Assembly (NCBI GenBank): GCA_028752905.1
Contig: JAQNBH010000014.1
Span: 32,636,276 to 32,700,275 of the forward strand
DNA: 64,000 nt
Reading direction: 5' to 3'
Origin: Cladorhizidae sp. MBARI D1340-BT2
Taxonomy: Eukaryota > Porifera > Demospongiae > Poecilosclerida > Cladorhizidae
The translations under genes were made by a program, and so were the position numbers. Of this stretch, positions 1 to 11,468 are shown in pieces. Numbering within the stretch: position 1 is the first letter of the stretch; every line of letters begins with the position of its first letter. Below the pieces are notes generated by a model. That model was not told the DNA's origin. It searched no databases and worked only from the letters and a program-made list of their open reading frames with translations.

Positions 1-1144
1 CGAGTGTGTGCTGGGTCTAGTAGAGATTCTGAGGACGAGATCAAGAAGATGTTTGGAACTATGGGAAATATATGGAAGCTCTTCTTCTACTCACCCAAGA
101 AAGCAGAATCTCTCAAAGCAGTCCAGTCTGTCCTCAAGCTACCTGAGCTTAAGATTGTGAAGCCTAGTGATACCAGATGGCTCTCACACGAACGCTGTGT
201 ACGGACTATTTACCGAGAGCTTCCTGCCCTTATCGTCACCCTACAACAGCTGTATGAGACATCAGGTGATGCTGAAGCATACGGTATTGGTGCTCTCCTT
301 GCTACTTACACTGGAGTTGCTAGTATCGTGTTCCTGTCAGAAGTTCTGGATATCCTGGCAAGGATGAATGTTTCGATGCAAAGAAAGCTACTCCATTTGA
401 GCAGGTTACTGGTACTTCTGAAAATCACGACGGATCAAACTCGAGCATCTAAAGGACGAAAGAAGTGAGTGGTTGGGTTCAGACGAGTCTGAAATATCTC
501 TGTTGAAGGAAAAACACGATATAACACTCGGCACACATGGATCTGCACGAAGCCATTGGTCTTCATCACAACCACAGCCGAGTATCGAACTCTAGTTACA
601 ATTCCATATGTCGATTCCTAAATATTAAGAGTCGATTTACTGATAAAGCCGTGAAGATTGTTACTGCCATGTCCATATTCAGTCCCTCCCTACTACCCGC
701 TGAAGCATCCTTACCATCATACGGCAGCGAGCAAATCAAGATTCTTGCTGAGTTCTATGGAAAAGAAGCAGAGGTTGAGTATGCCGGGACGACTTACAAC
801 TCACCTCCATTGCTTGATGGCGATCTTCTTTCAGAGTGAAAGATATTTAGACGGGCTTTGCTAATGGAGAAAAAGGCAATAATGGAACGTAAAGAAGAGT
901 CGGTATCTCCTAGCATGTAAGAAATCCTGGACGAAATGAACAAGTCACATACGTACAGAGGAATTTTCCCTGAGACGTGGAAGTTATTGAACATTACAAT
1001 GGCACTTCCAGTTGGCACAGCAACAGTAGAGCGTTCCTTTAGTCAAATGAAGTTGATTAAAACTCGCCTCTATCTGACTCGAACCTAGAACATTTAATGA
1101 AAATTAGTATAGAGGGTCCTCCATTGACCGATGTGGACTTGTAA
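1..1144 (+). pseudogene. decayed hAT-type transposase, 5' end outside window
   Basis: Reading-frame pieces on the + strand line up as the C-terminal half of a domesticated-type hAT transposase (KIAA1586/C17orf113-like group). Residues such as SDTRWLSHERCVR and a following GDAEAYG segment come from positions 1-468; a middle piece is in another frame at 537-839. A third piece from 864 has an in-frame TAA at 918-920 and then the hAT dimerisation motif VGTATVERSFSQMKLIKTRL at about 1011-1070. The last stretch (NLEHLMKISIEGPPL) is readable only after a further frame change and stops at 1142-1144. With at least three frame changes and one internal stop this copy is dead. The N-terminal zinc finger would lie before base 1. 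Family assignment is from recognised motifs; exact subfamily is inference. Confidence 0.8.
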
Positions 1145-1907
1145 TTCTCGACATTTTTAAACAGAAAAATAGACACATTTTACTTTAATTTAGTACTACT
1201 AAACCCACTGTATTGTAATTTTCACCATACATTATTGTATATCTTCGCTTATAATTTTATTACTGTTGATCATCTTTGAATTTGCTATTGCTTCTACGTT
1301 CCCTTCTCTGTACTGCTCTTTTTTCCCCGTTACTGTAATGTATTACTTAAGAAATTTCATTAATATTAATTTTTATTGTGAAAATTCTTGGGGGGGGGGG
1401 GGGGGGGGGAAATCGTTTTTTGGGGGGATATCCCAGGGCTTCCCCCCTGTATGAAACCCTGCCCACCCACCTATAGTTCCTCTCCACGAGTACAGAAACA
1501 TAGGACACACCCGCCCACCTACACTTCCTCTCCACAAGTACAGGAATATGAAACACACTCATGAATACACTGAGTCTTGAAAGTAAGAACATAATGGCTG
1601 AGGGCCTCTTCTTGAGGAGCAGACAAGGAAGTGAGCATTGATTTAAAAAAAAAACTCTGGTAATCCTGTGAAGACGATGGCTCAGACAATGACTGCACCC
1701 TCTTCAAGTCTGAGCTCTAGCAGCCAGTGCAGCTTCTAGGAGTGATGTGTATAGAGCCTGACATGTACACAGTGGAGCACATCACTGCTCTCTCTCTCTC
1801 GTCACTCTCTCCAGGTGTTTCTAGACATGTTCATTGTGTCTGTCCTGTAGCTGACCTTAGGAGATTAACTTCCCACACATTCCTGGCTGCCTGAGACGAC
1901 ATCCCTT
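1145..1907. other. no gene seen; poly-G tract and short duplication
   Basis: No coding signal. It holds an uninterrupted run of about 20 G at 1390-1409, and a duplicated segment of about 60 bp around 1455-1560 (CCACC...CTTCCTCTCCAC...AGTACAG) repeated once with changes. Short ORFs here are low-complexity translations. Confidence 0.5.
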
Positions 1908-2488
1908 GCCAGCTGTTGCTCATGGCTCAGCAGTGCTTCCCTGCACACTCCTTGTCTGTGCCTGCCAGCTGTTGCTCATGGCTCAGCAGTGCTTCCCTGC
2001 ACGCTCCTTGTCTGTGCCTGCCAGCTGTTGCTCATGGCTCAGCAGTGCTTCCCTGCACGCTCCTTGTCTGTGCCTGCCAGCTGTTGCTCATGGCTCAGCA
2101 GTGCTTCCCTGCACGCTCCTTGTCTGTGCCTGCCAGCTGTTGCTCATGGCTCAGCAGTGCTTCCCTGCACGCTCCTTGTCTGTGCCTGCCAGCTGTTGCT
2201 CATGGCTCAGCAGTGCTTCCCTGCACGCTGCTTGTCTGTGCCTGCCAGCTGTTGCTCATGGCTCAGCAGTGCTTCCCTGCACGCTCCTTGTCTGTGCCTG
2301 CCAGCTGTTGCTCATGGCTCAGCAGTGCTTCCCTGCACGCTCCTTGTCTGTGCCTGCCAGCTGTTGCTCATGGCTCAGCAGTGCTTCCCTGCACGCTCCT
2401 TGTCTGTGCCTGCCAGCTGTTGCTCACGGCTCAGCAGTGCTTCCCTGCACGCTTCTTGTCTGTGCTCCCTGCCAGCTGTTGCTAATGG
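1908..2488. repeat. 56 bp minisatellite, about 10 copies
   Basis: Tandem units beginning GCCAGCTGTTGCTCATGGCT recur at 1908, 1964, 2020 and so on with an exact 56 bp step and very few substitutions. The unit has no stop codon in any forward frame, and 56 is not a multiple of 3, so all three forward frames stay open and rotate through the same peptide. The long ORFs here are artefacts of that. The last unit diverges near 2470. Confidence 0.95.
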
Positions 2489-3997
2489 CTCAGTGCTGGT
2501 TCTCCATTGCATGCCCCATAGCAGCTGCTGTCTGCCTGCACATGTCTGCCAGTAATGCCAGGACTGCACCTAGTCACCTGACGTCACACCTTATAGTTGA
2601 TATAGGCATCAGTATATATTACCACGGAGGATAGTTTTTTGCTGTGTAAATTTTAATTTTTATATTACACACTTGACACTTTTTTCTCCATTTTGTACAC
2701 AATATTTACAGTCGTACTCAGTGGCGTAACTAAGCTAGATTGAGGGGTTGTGGTTAACAAAGGGAGAGCACACTAACACATGTGTCAACAATTTCACATG
2801 CCACGCCCAGTTTTATAAACCTTACCCATTTTTAACAGTCAATTATCAGGTGCTGTAATTACAACCACTTGCTTCTTGCTGGTGCGGCCATGCCAAATGA
2901 GTCCATTGGAAGGAGTGTGGTCACATGCAACCTGTGAACAACAGAAATTCGTCCATTGGAAGGGGTGTGGTCACTTGTAACCTGTGAAGAACAGAAGTTA
3001 TGCCAACTATATATTAATAGAATGGGAGAAGCAGATTTCCCGTGTTTATATCCCTCCCCCCAGCGTTCCCCTCGGGGTCTTGTTTAGCTGCCACATCTCC
3101 AATCCCATGGCAACCATAGCGAGAGTAAGACGAGCAAGGAGAGGGAGCTAAGCCCCTCACTTTAGCCACACCTCCTCTCTGTCTCCCCTCTTAGACCATG
3201 TCACACTCTGATAGCTGTTCATCCTAAACATGGAATAGTGCCATGTAATCTGCAACATGAGTGCTGTGGCTGGTCGTCATGGTATTGCTCCAGAATAAGT
3301 CTGACTGGACAAGCATCATTGAGCAAGAATCCCAACGCCCAATATTGACAGACGGGGAAATCCAGGAGGACTAGATAGTAATCTTGGAGTAGTGAGGTTG
3401 TCATCATTCACTCCATACACAGACAAGGGTTGATGAGCATGAGTAGGTCGCCACGGTGACATGACTCATGGAGCACTGGTGTTCATCATGACATTTGTAA
3501 ACACCAGCTGCTGGCAGGGTGAACTTGCAAAGGAGGTAAGCATGCAGTCAGTATACTAGTCTGTATACTAGTCTGTATACTAGTCTGTATACTAGTCTGT
3601 ATACTCGTCAAATCCTGTAGTTAAAAATCAAGTAACTCTCTCTGACTTTTCTATTTGTCCACTCACACTCTGTTGGCGATCGCAGAGTTTCCTGCTTGAC
3701 TCCTCCCTACTGTAGCTTGTGGCAAGACTGGCTGCTACTTGATCACCATAAGCTTCCACCTCTGCACCTGCAGAGAGATGCACCACTCTCAACATATGCT
3801 CTGTGGTGGCCCATCAAAGATCAATAATAAACCACAAGCTTTGGTTGTGCACTAATTGAGTGTCGAAGTTGGGAATAATACTACTTCATGAATCTCATTA
3901 CAGCAGTTGATACTAGACCTCCATGGTTGTAATTGGGGGGGGGGGGGGGGGATGAGGAGGACTGCGCTAGGAGGTGTGTACTTTTGAAGTGAGGAGG
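2489..3997. other. no gene seen; small repeats
   Basis: No supported gene. Two imperfect copies of a ~55 bp segment (TCCATTGGAAGG...) lie at about 2900-2997, a 12 bp repeat (GTATACTAGTCT, about 5 copies) at 3551-3606, and a run of about 18 G at 3936-3951. Confidence 0.5.
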
Positions 3998-4390
3998 GCC
4001 GGCATTGCCCCAGCCTTGCAGGTCATGTCCAACACGAGGGAGAGCCGGCATTGCCCCAGCCTTGCAGGTCATGTCCAACACGAGAGAGGGTCCACATTGC
4101 CCCAGCCTTGCAGTTCCTCCAACATGAGGGAGGACCAGCACTGCCCCAGCCTTGCAGGTCATGTCCAACACGAGGGAGGGCCGGCATTGCCCCAGCCTTG
4201 CAGGTCATGTCCAACACGAGGGAGGGCCGGCATTGCCCCAGCCTTGCAGGTCATGTCCAACACGAGGGAGGACCAGCACTGCCCCAGCCTTGCAGGTCAT
4301 GTCCAACACGAGGGAGGGCCGGCATTGCCCCAGCCTTGCAGGTCATGTCCAACACGAGGGAGGGCCGGCATTGCCCCAGCCTTGCCTAGG
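3998..4390. repeat. 46-47 bp minisatellite, about 8-9 copies
   Basis: Units beginning GCCGGCATTGCCCCAGCCTT recur every 46-47 bp. Some copies carry the variant ACCAGCACTGCC. Open reading frames across it on both strands are repeat translations, not genes. Confidence 0.93.
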
Positions 4391-4620
4391 ATGTTCCTGG
4401 GAGGCTTGGGCCACTCCTGCTTAGGATATCCCTTGTACAATGTCTACAATCAAATATGTGAAGTAGTTGTCAACACTGCATAGTCTTCTTCTCTTCAGCA
4501 CTCACATGTCATCTAACATCCTCACTCACGCATAGTCTGCTTGCCAGCTTCAGAAGGAGCTGAGTTTTAACATCTGTAGGGGGCTCTTCCGCGGGTGCAA
4601 GCCATCTTTAGTAGAGGAAG

Positions 4621-5510
4621 GTGTGGTCTGGTGTATTCTCCAGTCAGCCCCTGTGTAAATACATGGAGAGTGAGGTCTGATGTATTCTCCAGTCAGCCCC
4701 TGTGTAAATACATGGAGAGTGAGGTCTGATGTATTTCTCCAGTCAGCCTCTGTGTAAATACATGGAGAGTGGGGTCTGATGTATTTCTCCAGTCAGCCCC
4801 TGTGTAAATACATGGAGAGTGAGGTCTGATGTATTCTCCAGTCAGCCCCTGTGTAAATATATGGAGAATGTGGTCTGATGTATTTCTCCAGTCAGCCTCT
4901 GTGTAAATACATGGAGAGTGAGGTCTGATGTATTTCTCCAGTCAGCCCCTGTGTAAATACATGGAGAGTGAGGTCTGATGTATTTTCCAGTCAGCACCTG
5001 TGTAAATACATGGAGAGTGAGGTCCGATGTATTTCTCCAGTCAGCCTCTGTGTAAATACATGGGGAGTGGGGTCTGATGTATTTCTCCAGTCAGCCCCTG
5101 TGTAAATACATGGAGAGTGAGGTCTGATGTATTCTCCAGTCAGCCCCTGTGTAAATATATGGAGAATGTGGTCTGATGTATTTCTCCAGTCAGCCTCTGT
5201 GTAAATACATGGAGAGTGAGGTCTGATGTATTTCTCCAGTCAGCCCCTGTGTAAATACATGGAGAGTGAGGTCTGATGTATTCTCCAGTCAGCCCCTGTG
5301 TAAATACATGTTGCAGAGGAGAGTGAGGTCTGATGTATTTCTCCAGTCAGCCCCTGTGTAAATACATGGAGAGTGAGGTCTGGTGTATTCTCCAGTCAGC
5401 CCCTGTGTAAATACATGGAGAATGTGGTCTGATGTATTCTCCAGTCAGCCCCTGTGTAAATACATGGAGAGTGAGATCTGGTGCATTCTCCAGTCAGCCC
5501 ATACAAAACT
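4621..5510. repeat. 49-50 bp minisatellite, about 18 copies
   Basis: Units with the core CTCCAGTCAGCCCCTGTGTA step by 49 bp (50 bp where TATTCTCC becomes TATTTCTCC). Units differ at a few positions (CCCC/CCTC, GAGAGTGAGG/GAGAATGTGG), and the variants recur in the same order in two blocks (about 4830-5000 and 5140-5300), which points to a segmental duplication inside the array. Confidence 0.95.
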
Positions 5511-5653
5511 AATGCAGGTAATTTATTGTGAAGATTTGGCAAGTTCCAAACTCAAAACTCCTTCTCTGGTTTTTATCTTTCATCTTTCATCTACACAAGA
5601 CAAATTTGGATTGACTAGCCGTCAAAAATAAATGAAACGAATTTACCAGACAA

Positions 5654-5724
5654 CAAACACTTACAGGAGACCCTTTACCCATTGCAACATTATTTTATTA
5701 GGTAAAGGGTCTTGTGAGTGTTTG
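5654..5724. repeat. inverted repeat (hairpin, MITE-like)
   Basis: Left arm 5654-5679 and right arm 5701-5724 are reverse complements except for a 2-base gap and one or two mismatches; the inner ends read GACCCTTTACC and GGTAAAGGGTC. The 21 bp loop is AT-rich. The core is shared with a second hairpin at 35067-35107. Confidence 0.7.
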
Positions 5725-5997
5725 TTTCACTTAATCCAATAGAATCTATTTTTTTATTTTCATAGCCACCTGCAAAGCAAGAAGTTACTCAGCGTAACAC
5801 CCGAACACCCGAACTAACCAATCAGTGATGTTGTAATTTAATGTGTTTATTACTGAAGTAGACCAGGTGCTATATATGTATTCATAATTCACACATGTAT
5901 GCAACTAATCTTACCTGGTCATTCTCTTCCATACAAGATGGTCGACTGTTGAGAGAGAAGGCTATTTTTTAAACCAGTCCATGTTTTTGGTTCATTC
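5725..5997. other. no gene seen
   Basis: AT-rich unique sequence between the hairpin and the 68 bp array. No coding or RNA signal recognised. Confidence 0.4.
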
Positions 5998-7370
5998 TAG
6001 AGCTGTAAGTGTCTGTATCCGCTGGAGCTGGCTTCTTCATCATTTACTTCTGTTCTGGTTCATTCTAGAGCTGTAAGTGTCTGTATCCGCTGGAGCTGGC
6101 TTCTTCATCATTTACTTCTGTTCTGGTTCATTCTAGAGCTGTAAGTGTCTGTATCCGCTGGAGCTGGCTTCTTACATCATTTACTTCTGTTCTGGTTCAT
6201 TCTGGAGCTGTAAGTGTATCCGCTGGAGCTGGCTTCTTCATCATTTACTTCTGTTCTGGTTCATTCTAGAGCTGTAAGTGTCTGTATCCGCTGGAGCTGG
6301 CTTCTTCATCATTTACTTCTGTTCTGGTTCATTCTAGAGCTGTAAGTGTCTGTATCCGCTGGAGCTGGCTTCTACGTCATTTACTTCTGTTCTGGTTCAT
6401 TCTAGAGCTGTAAGTGTCTATATCCGCTGGAGCTGGCTTCTTCATCATTTACTTCTGTTCTGGTTCATTCTGGAGCTGTAAGTGTCTGTATCCGCTGGAG
6501 CTGGCTTCTTCATCATTTACTTCTGTTCTGGTTCATTCTCGAGCTGTAAGTGTCTGTATCCGCTGGAGCTGGCTTCTTCATCATTTACTTCTGTTCTGGT
6601 TCATTCTAGAGCTGTAAGTGTCTGTATCCGCTGGAGCTGGCTTCTTCATCATTTACTTCTGTTCTGGTTCATTCTAGAGCTGTAAGTGTCTATATCCGCT
6701 GGAGCTGGCTTCTTCATCATTTACTTCTGTTCTGGTTCATTCTAGAGCTGTAAGTGTCTGTATCCGCTGGAGCTGGCTTCTTCATCATTTACTTCTGTTC
6801 TGGTTCATTCTAGAGCTGTAAGTGTCTGTATCCGCTGGAGCTGGCTTCTTCATCATTTACTTCTGTTCTGGTTCATTCTGGAGCTGTAAGTGTCTGTATC
6901 CGCTGGAGCTGGCTTCTTCATCATTTACTTCTGTTCTGGTTCATTCTAGAGTGTAAGTGGTTGTATCCGCTGGAGCTGGCTTCTTCATCATTTACTTCTG
7001 TTTTGGTTCATTCTAGAGCTGTAAGTGTCTGTATCCACTGAGCTGGCTTCTTCATCATTTACTTCTGTTCTGGTTCATTCTAGAGCTGTAAGTGTCTGTA
7101 TCCGCTGGAGCTGGCTTCTTCATCATTTACTTCTGTTCTGGTTCATTCTAGAGCTGTAAGTGTCTGTATCCGCTGGAGCTGGCTTCTTCATCATTTACTT
7201 CTGTTCTGGTTCATTCTAGAGCTGTAAGTGTCTGTATCCGCTGGAGCTGGCTTCTTCATCATTTACTTCTGTTCTGGTTCATTCTAGAGCTGTAAGTGTC
7301 TGTATCCGCTGGAGCTGGCTTCTTCATCATTTACTTCTGTTCTGGTTCATTCTAGAACTGTAAGTGTCTT
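5998..7370. repeat. 68 bp minisatellite, left block
   Basis: Units beginning GAGCTGTAAGTGTCTGTATC recur every 68 bp from about 6000 with high identity. Each unit contains a good 5' splice-site match (AGCT|GTAAGT) directly preceded by a pyrimidine-rich stretch ending TTCATTCTAG, so every monomer looks like a tiny acceptor-donor pair. The array is interrupted by a MITE-like insertion at 7371-7625 and resumes after it. Confidence 0.95.
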
Positions 7371-7625
7371 TATACTACATCACGTCATCTGTGGCTAATC
7401 TGATTGGTTAATAACTGTAGGTTACATAGGCGCGTAACCTACCGCATGTAGTTTAGCGCATGCGCAAATGTAGTATTATTAAGATAGCCTATACAAAAGA
7501 GTCGGTTATGCGCCAGTGTAACCTACTCGTTTGCTGTTACATTCCTCGGCTTCGCCTCGGGGTAACCGCAAACTCGGAAGTTACATAGGCGCATAACCGA
7601 CTCTTTTGTATAGGCTATCCTATAC
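7371..7625. mobile_element. MITE-like element inserted in the 68 bp array
   Basis: About 255 bp beginning TATACTACATCAC and ending CTATCCTATAC interrupts the minisatellite cleanly: array sequence stops just before and resumes just after. It contains a perfect 32 bp inverted repeat, 7483-7514 against 7588-7619 (GATAGCCTATACAAAAGAGT... outer end). A shorter relative lies at 52196-52385, so this is a dispersed element. No coding capacity, and target-site duplication is not clear. Superfamily not recognised. Confidence 0.8.
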
Positions 7626-7980
7626 GTATCTGCTGGAGCTGGCTTCTTCATCATTTACTTCTGTTCTGGTTCATTCTAGAGCTGTAAGTGTCTGTATCCG
7701 CTGGAGCTGGCTTCTTCATCATTTACTTCTGTTCTGGCTCATTCTAGAGCTGTAAGTGTCTGTATCCGCTGGAGCTGGCTTCTTCATCATTTACTTCTGT
7801 TCTGGTTCATTCTAGAGCTGTAAGTGTCTGTATCCGCTGGAGCTGGCTTCTTCATCATTTACTTCTGTTCTGGTTCATTCTAGAGCTGTAAGTGTCTGTA
7901 TCCGCTGGAGCTGGCTTCTTCATCATTTACTTCTGTTCTGGTTCATTCTAGAGCTGTAAGTGTCTGTATCCGCTGGAGCT
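7626..7980. repeat. 68 bp minisatellite, right block
   Basis: Continuation of the 68 bp units of 5998-7370 after the inserted element, about five copies. Together the two blocks hold about 25 units. Confidence 0.95.
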
Positions 7981-8537
7981 TGTAGAATGGCCAAATGAAG
8001 TTCAGTGGTGAAGATAATCTGTAGCAACCACACAAAAATGTATGCCATGCATGGCTGAGTTTTCTCTCCCAGCCATCCCCCCTGCCATCCCATTGTGTTG
8101 CTGGGTACCAGCTTGCACCACCTTACACAAAAGGGTCTGTAGACAACATATCTCCTCATCACAAATAATTGCGGACAGTGTATTTAGCAGAAAACACAAA
8201 AGACTTGGCAGGTGCTTTTTCTTGCCTCACAATGCCTCAAGGTCCAGGTCTAGTGCAGTATCCTGTACACACACACATACATCTGGTCACCTAGGGAGTT
8301 AATCAGTAGAAACATGTTTAGTGGGTGGGAATTCCTGCCTGCATAACTCTGCTAGCTTCTGCTTGGATGGCTAGCTGCTCGTTTGCCTTCAGGCTATATC
8401 AAACAAGACATTAACAATAATTAAATTTCAAATTTCAATTTCAAATTTCAATTTCAATGTTAACAAAAACAGTCTCTAGATATGAACATCGACAACTCCA
8501 TTCCTAATGTTATTGCTAGAAGTAAATGCAGTCTAAG
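7981..8537. other. no gene seen
   Basis: Unique sequence with short spurious ORFs on both strands and a small AATTTCA-type repeat at about 8420-8458. No recognisable gene. Confidence 0.4.
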
Positions 8538-9268
8538 GCTAAGAACTCACCAGCACTGCTCATACTCTGTTCACTAAGAACTCACCAGCACTGCTCATAC
8601 TCTGTTCACTAAGAACTCACCAGCACTGCTCATACTCTGTTCACTAAGAACTCACCAGCACTGCTCATACTCTGTTCACTAAGAACTCACCAGCACTGCT
8701 CATACTCTGTTCACTAAGAACTCACCAGCACTGCTCATACTCTGTTCACTAAGAACTCACCAGCACTGCTCATACTCTGTTCACTAAGAACTCACCAGCA
8801 CTGCTCATACTCTGTTCACTAAAGAACTCACCAGCACTGCTCATACTCTGTTCACTAAGAACTCACCAGCACTGCTCATACTCTGTTCACTAAGAACTCA
8901 CCAGCACTGCTCATACTCTGTTCACTAAGAACTCACCAGCACTGCTCATACTCTGTTCACTAAGAACTCACCAGCACTGCTCATACTCTGTTCACTAAGA
9001 ACTCACCAGCACTGCTCATACTCTGTTCACTAAGAACTCACCAGCACTGCTCATACTCTGTTCACTAAGAACTCACCAGCACTGCCATACTCTGTTCACT
9101 AAAGAACTCACCAGCACTGCTCATACTCTGTTCACTAAGAACTCACCAGCACTGCTAATACTCTGTTCACTAAGAACTCACCAGCACACTGCTCATACTC
9201 TGTTCACTAAGAACTCACCAGCACTGCTTATACTCTGTTCACTAAGAACTCACCAGCACTGCTCATAT
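8538..9268. repeat. 35 bp minisatellite, about 20 copies
   Basis: Nearly identical head-to-tail units of 35 bp with core AAGAACTCACCAGCACTGCT. A few copies carry one-base insertions or deletions. There are no variable spacers between units. Confidence 0.95.
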
Positions 9269-9589
9269 GCTGTCCAAGTCGTCATGCTCCACTGAACAGA
9301 GCAGCTGCCAGAGTTTGGGCGTTGTGTTTAGAAAACTACTCTGCCCTCAAGAGCGTGGGTTTTGTGGTCTGTTCTGTCAAGTGGTATGTTTACTCCCACA
9401 GTAACGGCCTAATGCTGCGAGGAGAGGCCTCCTCACTGAGCACTGCTTGGGAACACAGGCATGCCTTGATCTCAAATGCTTACGATACCACCTGGCAAGG
9501 CTAGTTGACTTAATGTATCGAGATTTCCTGTGGGAGCGTTCTGTTTGTAGGCACGCATTCAAAACATATCCCAGAGCCGAGCCCTAGCC
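9269..9589. other. no gene seen
   Basis: Unique sequence between two arrays. Short ORFs on both strands have no family resemblance. Confidence 0.4.
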
Positions 9590-9960
9590 TTTGTTTGTTT
9601 GTTTGGGGGGGGGGGGGGGGGGGTTGTTTATTTGTTTGGGGGATTGTTTGTTTGTTTGTTTGGGGGGTTGTTTGTTTATTTGTTTTGGGGGGTTGTTTGT
9701 TTGTTTGTTTGGGGGGTTGTTTGTTTGTTTGGGGGGTTGTTTTTTTTGTTTGTTTGGGGTGTTTTTTTTTGGTTTGTTTGGGGGGTTGTTTGTTTGTTTG
9801 GGGGGTTGTTTTTTTGTTTGTTTGGGGGTTGTTTTTTTTGTTTGTTTGGGGGGTTGTTTGTTTGTTTGGGGTTTTTTTTGTTTGTTTGGGGGGTTGTTTG
9901 TTTGTTTGGGGGGTTGTTTTTTTGTTTGTTTGGGGTTTTTTTTTTTTGTTTGGGGGTTGT
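9590..9960. repeat. T/G satellite with G-runs (G-quadruplex prone)
   Basis: The + strand is made only of T and G apart from a few A: runs of 5-6 G (about 18 at 9605-9622) separated by TTGTTTGTTTGTTT. About 20 G-runs lie in 370 bp. The purely K/P/N/Q/T or C/L/F/V/G peptides encoded here are repeat translations. Confidence 0.9.
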
Positions 9961-10828
9961 TAAATGACAAAGAAAGGATATGCATAATTGGGTGTCATAT
10001 CTGCAGACAATTTTTTTGTTTCTTCTTCTTCTTGGGGTGCATTTCTGTGCAAGGTGATGTGAGGTTGAGGGTTGTCGAGGTTGCCATGGAAATCCCATGG
10101 GTTAGTGTTGTGTTGTCTATGCTTAAACGGGACCTGGCTCGGTGATGGCCACTCTGCTGGTGATTGGATACTCGTCCAAGCTGCCCAATGCTGGAAAAGT
10201 GCGGGAAGCACACCAGAAGCATGATTGGGTCGGACTTTGAATATCCATCGTGCCTCTGGAGATGTTTATGGCTAACTTAGAGAATGTAACTACCACACAT
10301 GCACATGCGAGCACTGGTTTATATCATCTCAAAACATGTGCAAGCGGGTCATTCAGGTTTTCTCTTCTTCACATTTATCCCCTTGTGTGTGTGTGCATGT
10401 GTGAGTGCATGTGTGTGCACACACTGGTGTTGGTAAGGGAGAGGAGGAGAGGAAGCCCGAGTGGTCCCTGACTCCTGTGCATACTGCAGCCTTATCATGC
10501 ATACCTGTATTTAGATGTGTCTAGTAGCAAATGTGTTCAGCCTGGCCTGCCGTATGATCACATACTCTTGGGGAAAGACTTCTGGGAAAGAATGTCGGAG
10601 TGAAAATCTCTTTACTCTGTTGTTTATTGATGTGTAGGAAGATTCAACAATAGATAATTTGTTAGCATACTTTTTCGCACTGGTCACTACAGAATTTGGA
10701 AGCCAGTTACAGAATTCCAAGGAACGCAACATGAACTCGTGCAGGTTTCCCTGTGGACACGACGGAATCCACCAACATAGTTGTTCATACCCAATGCAAA
10801 GTGTGTGGGCTTGATAGAGGGACACTCC
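9961..10828. other. no confident gene
   Basis: Mostly unique sequence with a TG-rich patch at 10385-10425. A - strand frame of 112 codons (10511-10849) overlaps the start of the next array; its peptide has mixed composition but matched no family I know, and no splice sites support it. Confidence 0.35.
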
Positions 10829-11468
10829 GCTGGTTGCTATGGGCTTCATTGAGGGACACTGCGCTGGTTGCTATGGGCTTCATTGAGGGACACTGCGCTG
10901 GTTGATATGGGCTTCATTGAGGGACACTCCGCTGGTTGCTATGGGCTTCATTGAGGGACACTGCGCTGGTTGCTATGGGCTTCATTGAGGGACACTGCAC
11001 TGGTTGCTATGGGCTTCATTGGGACACTGCACTGGTTGCTATGGGCTTCATTGAGGGACACTGCACTGGTTGCTGTGGGCTTCATTGAGGGACACTGCAC
11101 TGGTTGCTATGGGCTTCATTGGGACACTGCACTGGTTGCTATGGGCTTCATTGAGGGGTACTGCACTGGTTGCTATGGGCTTCATTGGGATGTTGCTATG
11201 GGCTTCATTGAGGGACACTGCGCTGGTTGCTGTGGGGGGACACTGTTATAGGCTTCATTGATGGACACTGCACTGGTTACTATGGGCTTCATTGAGGGGC
11301 ACTGCACTGGTTGCTATGGGCTTCATTGAGGGGTAATGCACTGGTTGCTGTGAGCTTCATTGAGGGACACTGCACTGGTTGCTGTGAGCTTCATTGAGGG
11401 ACACTGCACTGGTTGCTATGGGCTTCATTGAGGGGCACTGCACTGGTTGCTATGGGCTTCATTGAGGG
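10829..11468. repeat. 34 bp minisatellite, about 19 copies
   Basis: Units with core GCTATGGGCTTCATTGAGGG step by 34 bp. Several copies are shortened (28-30 bp) or carry CTGCGCTGG in place of CTGCACTGG. Confidence 0.93.

Noticed and set aside
3450..3540. Possible upstream receptor exon ending AAAGGAG|GTAAGC
   Set aside because: No LRR or signal peptide in any frame and no good acceptor.
8538..9268. Regular 35 bp repeats that look like a CRISPR array
   Set aside because: There are no unique spacers; units are directly adjacent, and the sequence is from an animal genome.
9584..10145. Open frames on both strands over the T/G satellite
   Set aside because: Only repeat-coded residues (C/L/F/V/G or P/K/Q/T/N); no family.
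10511..10849. 112-codon - strand frame
   Set aside because: Mixed composition but no recognised domain, no splice support, and its start lies in the 34 bp array.
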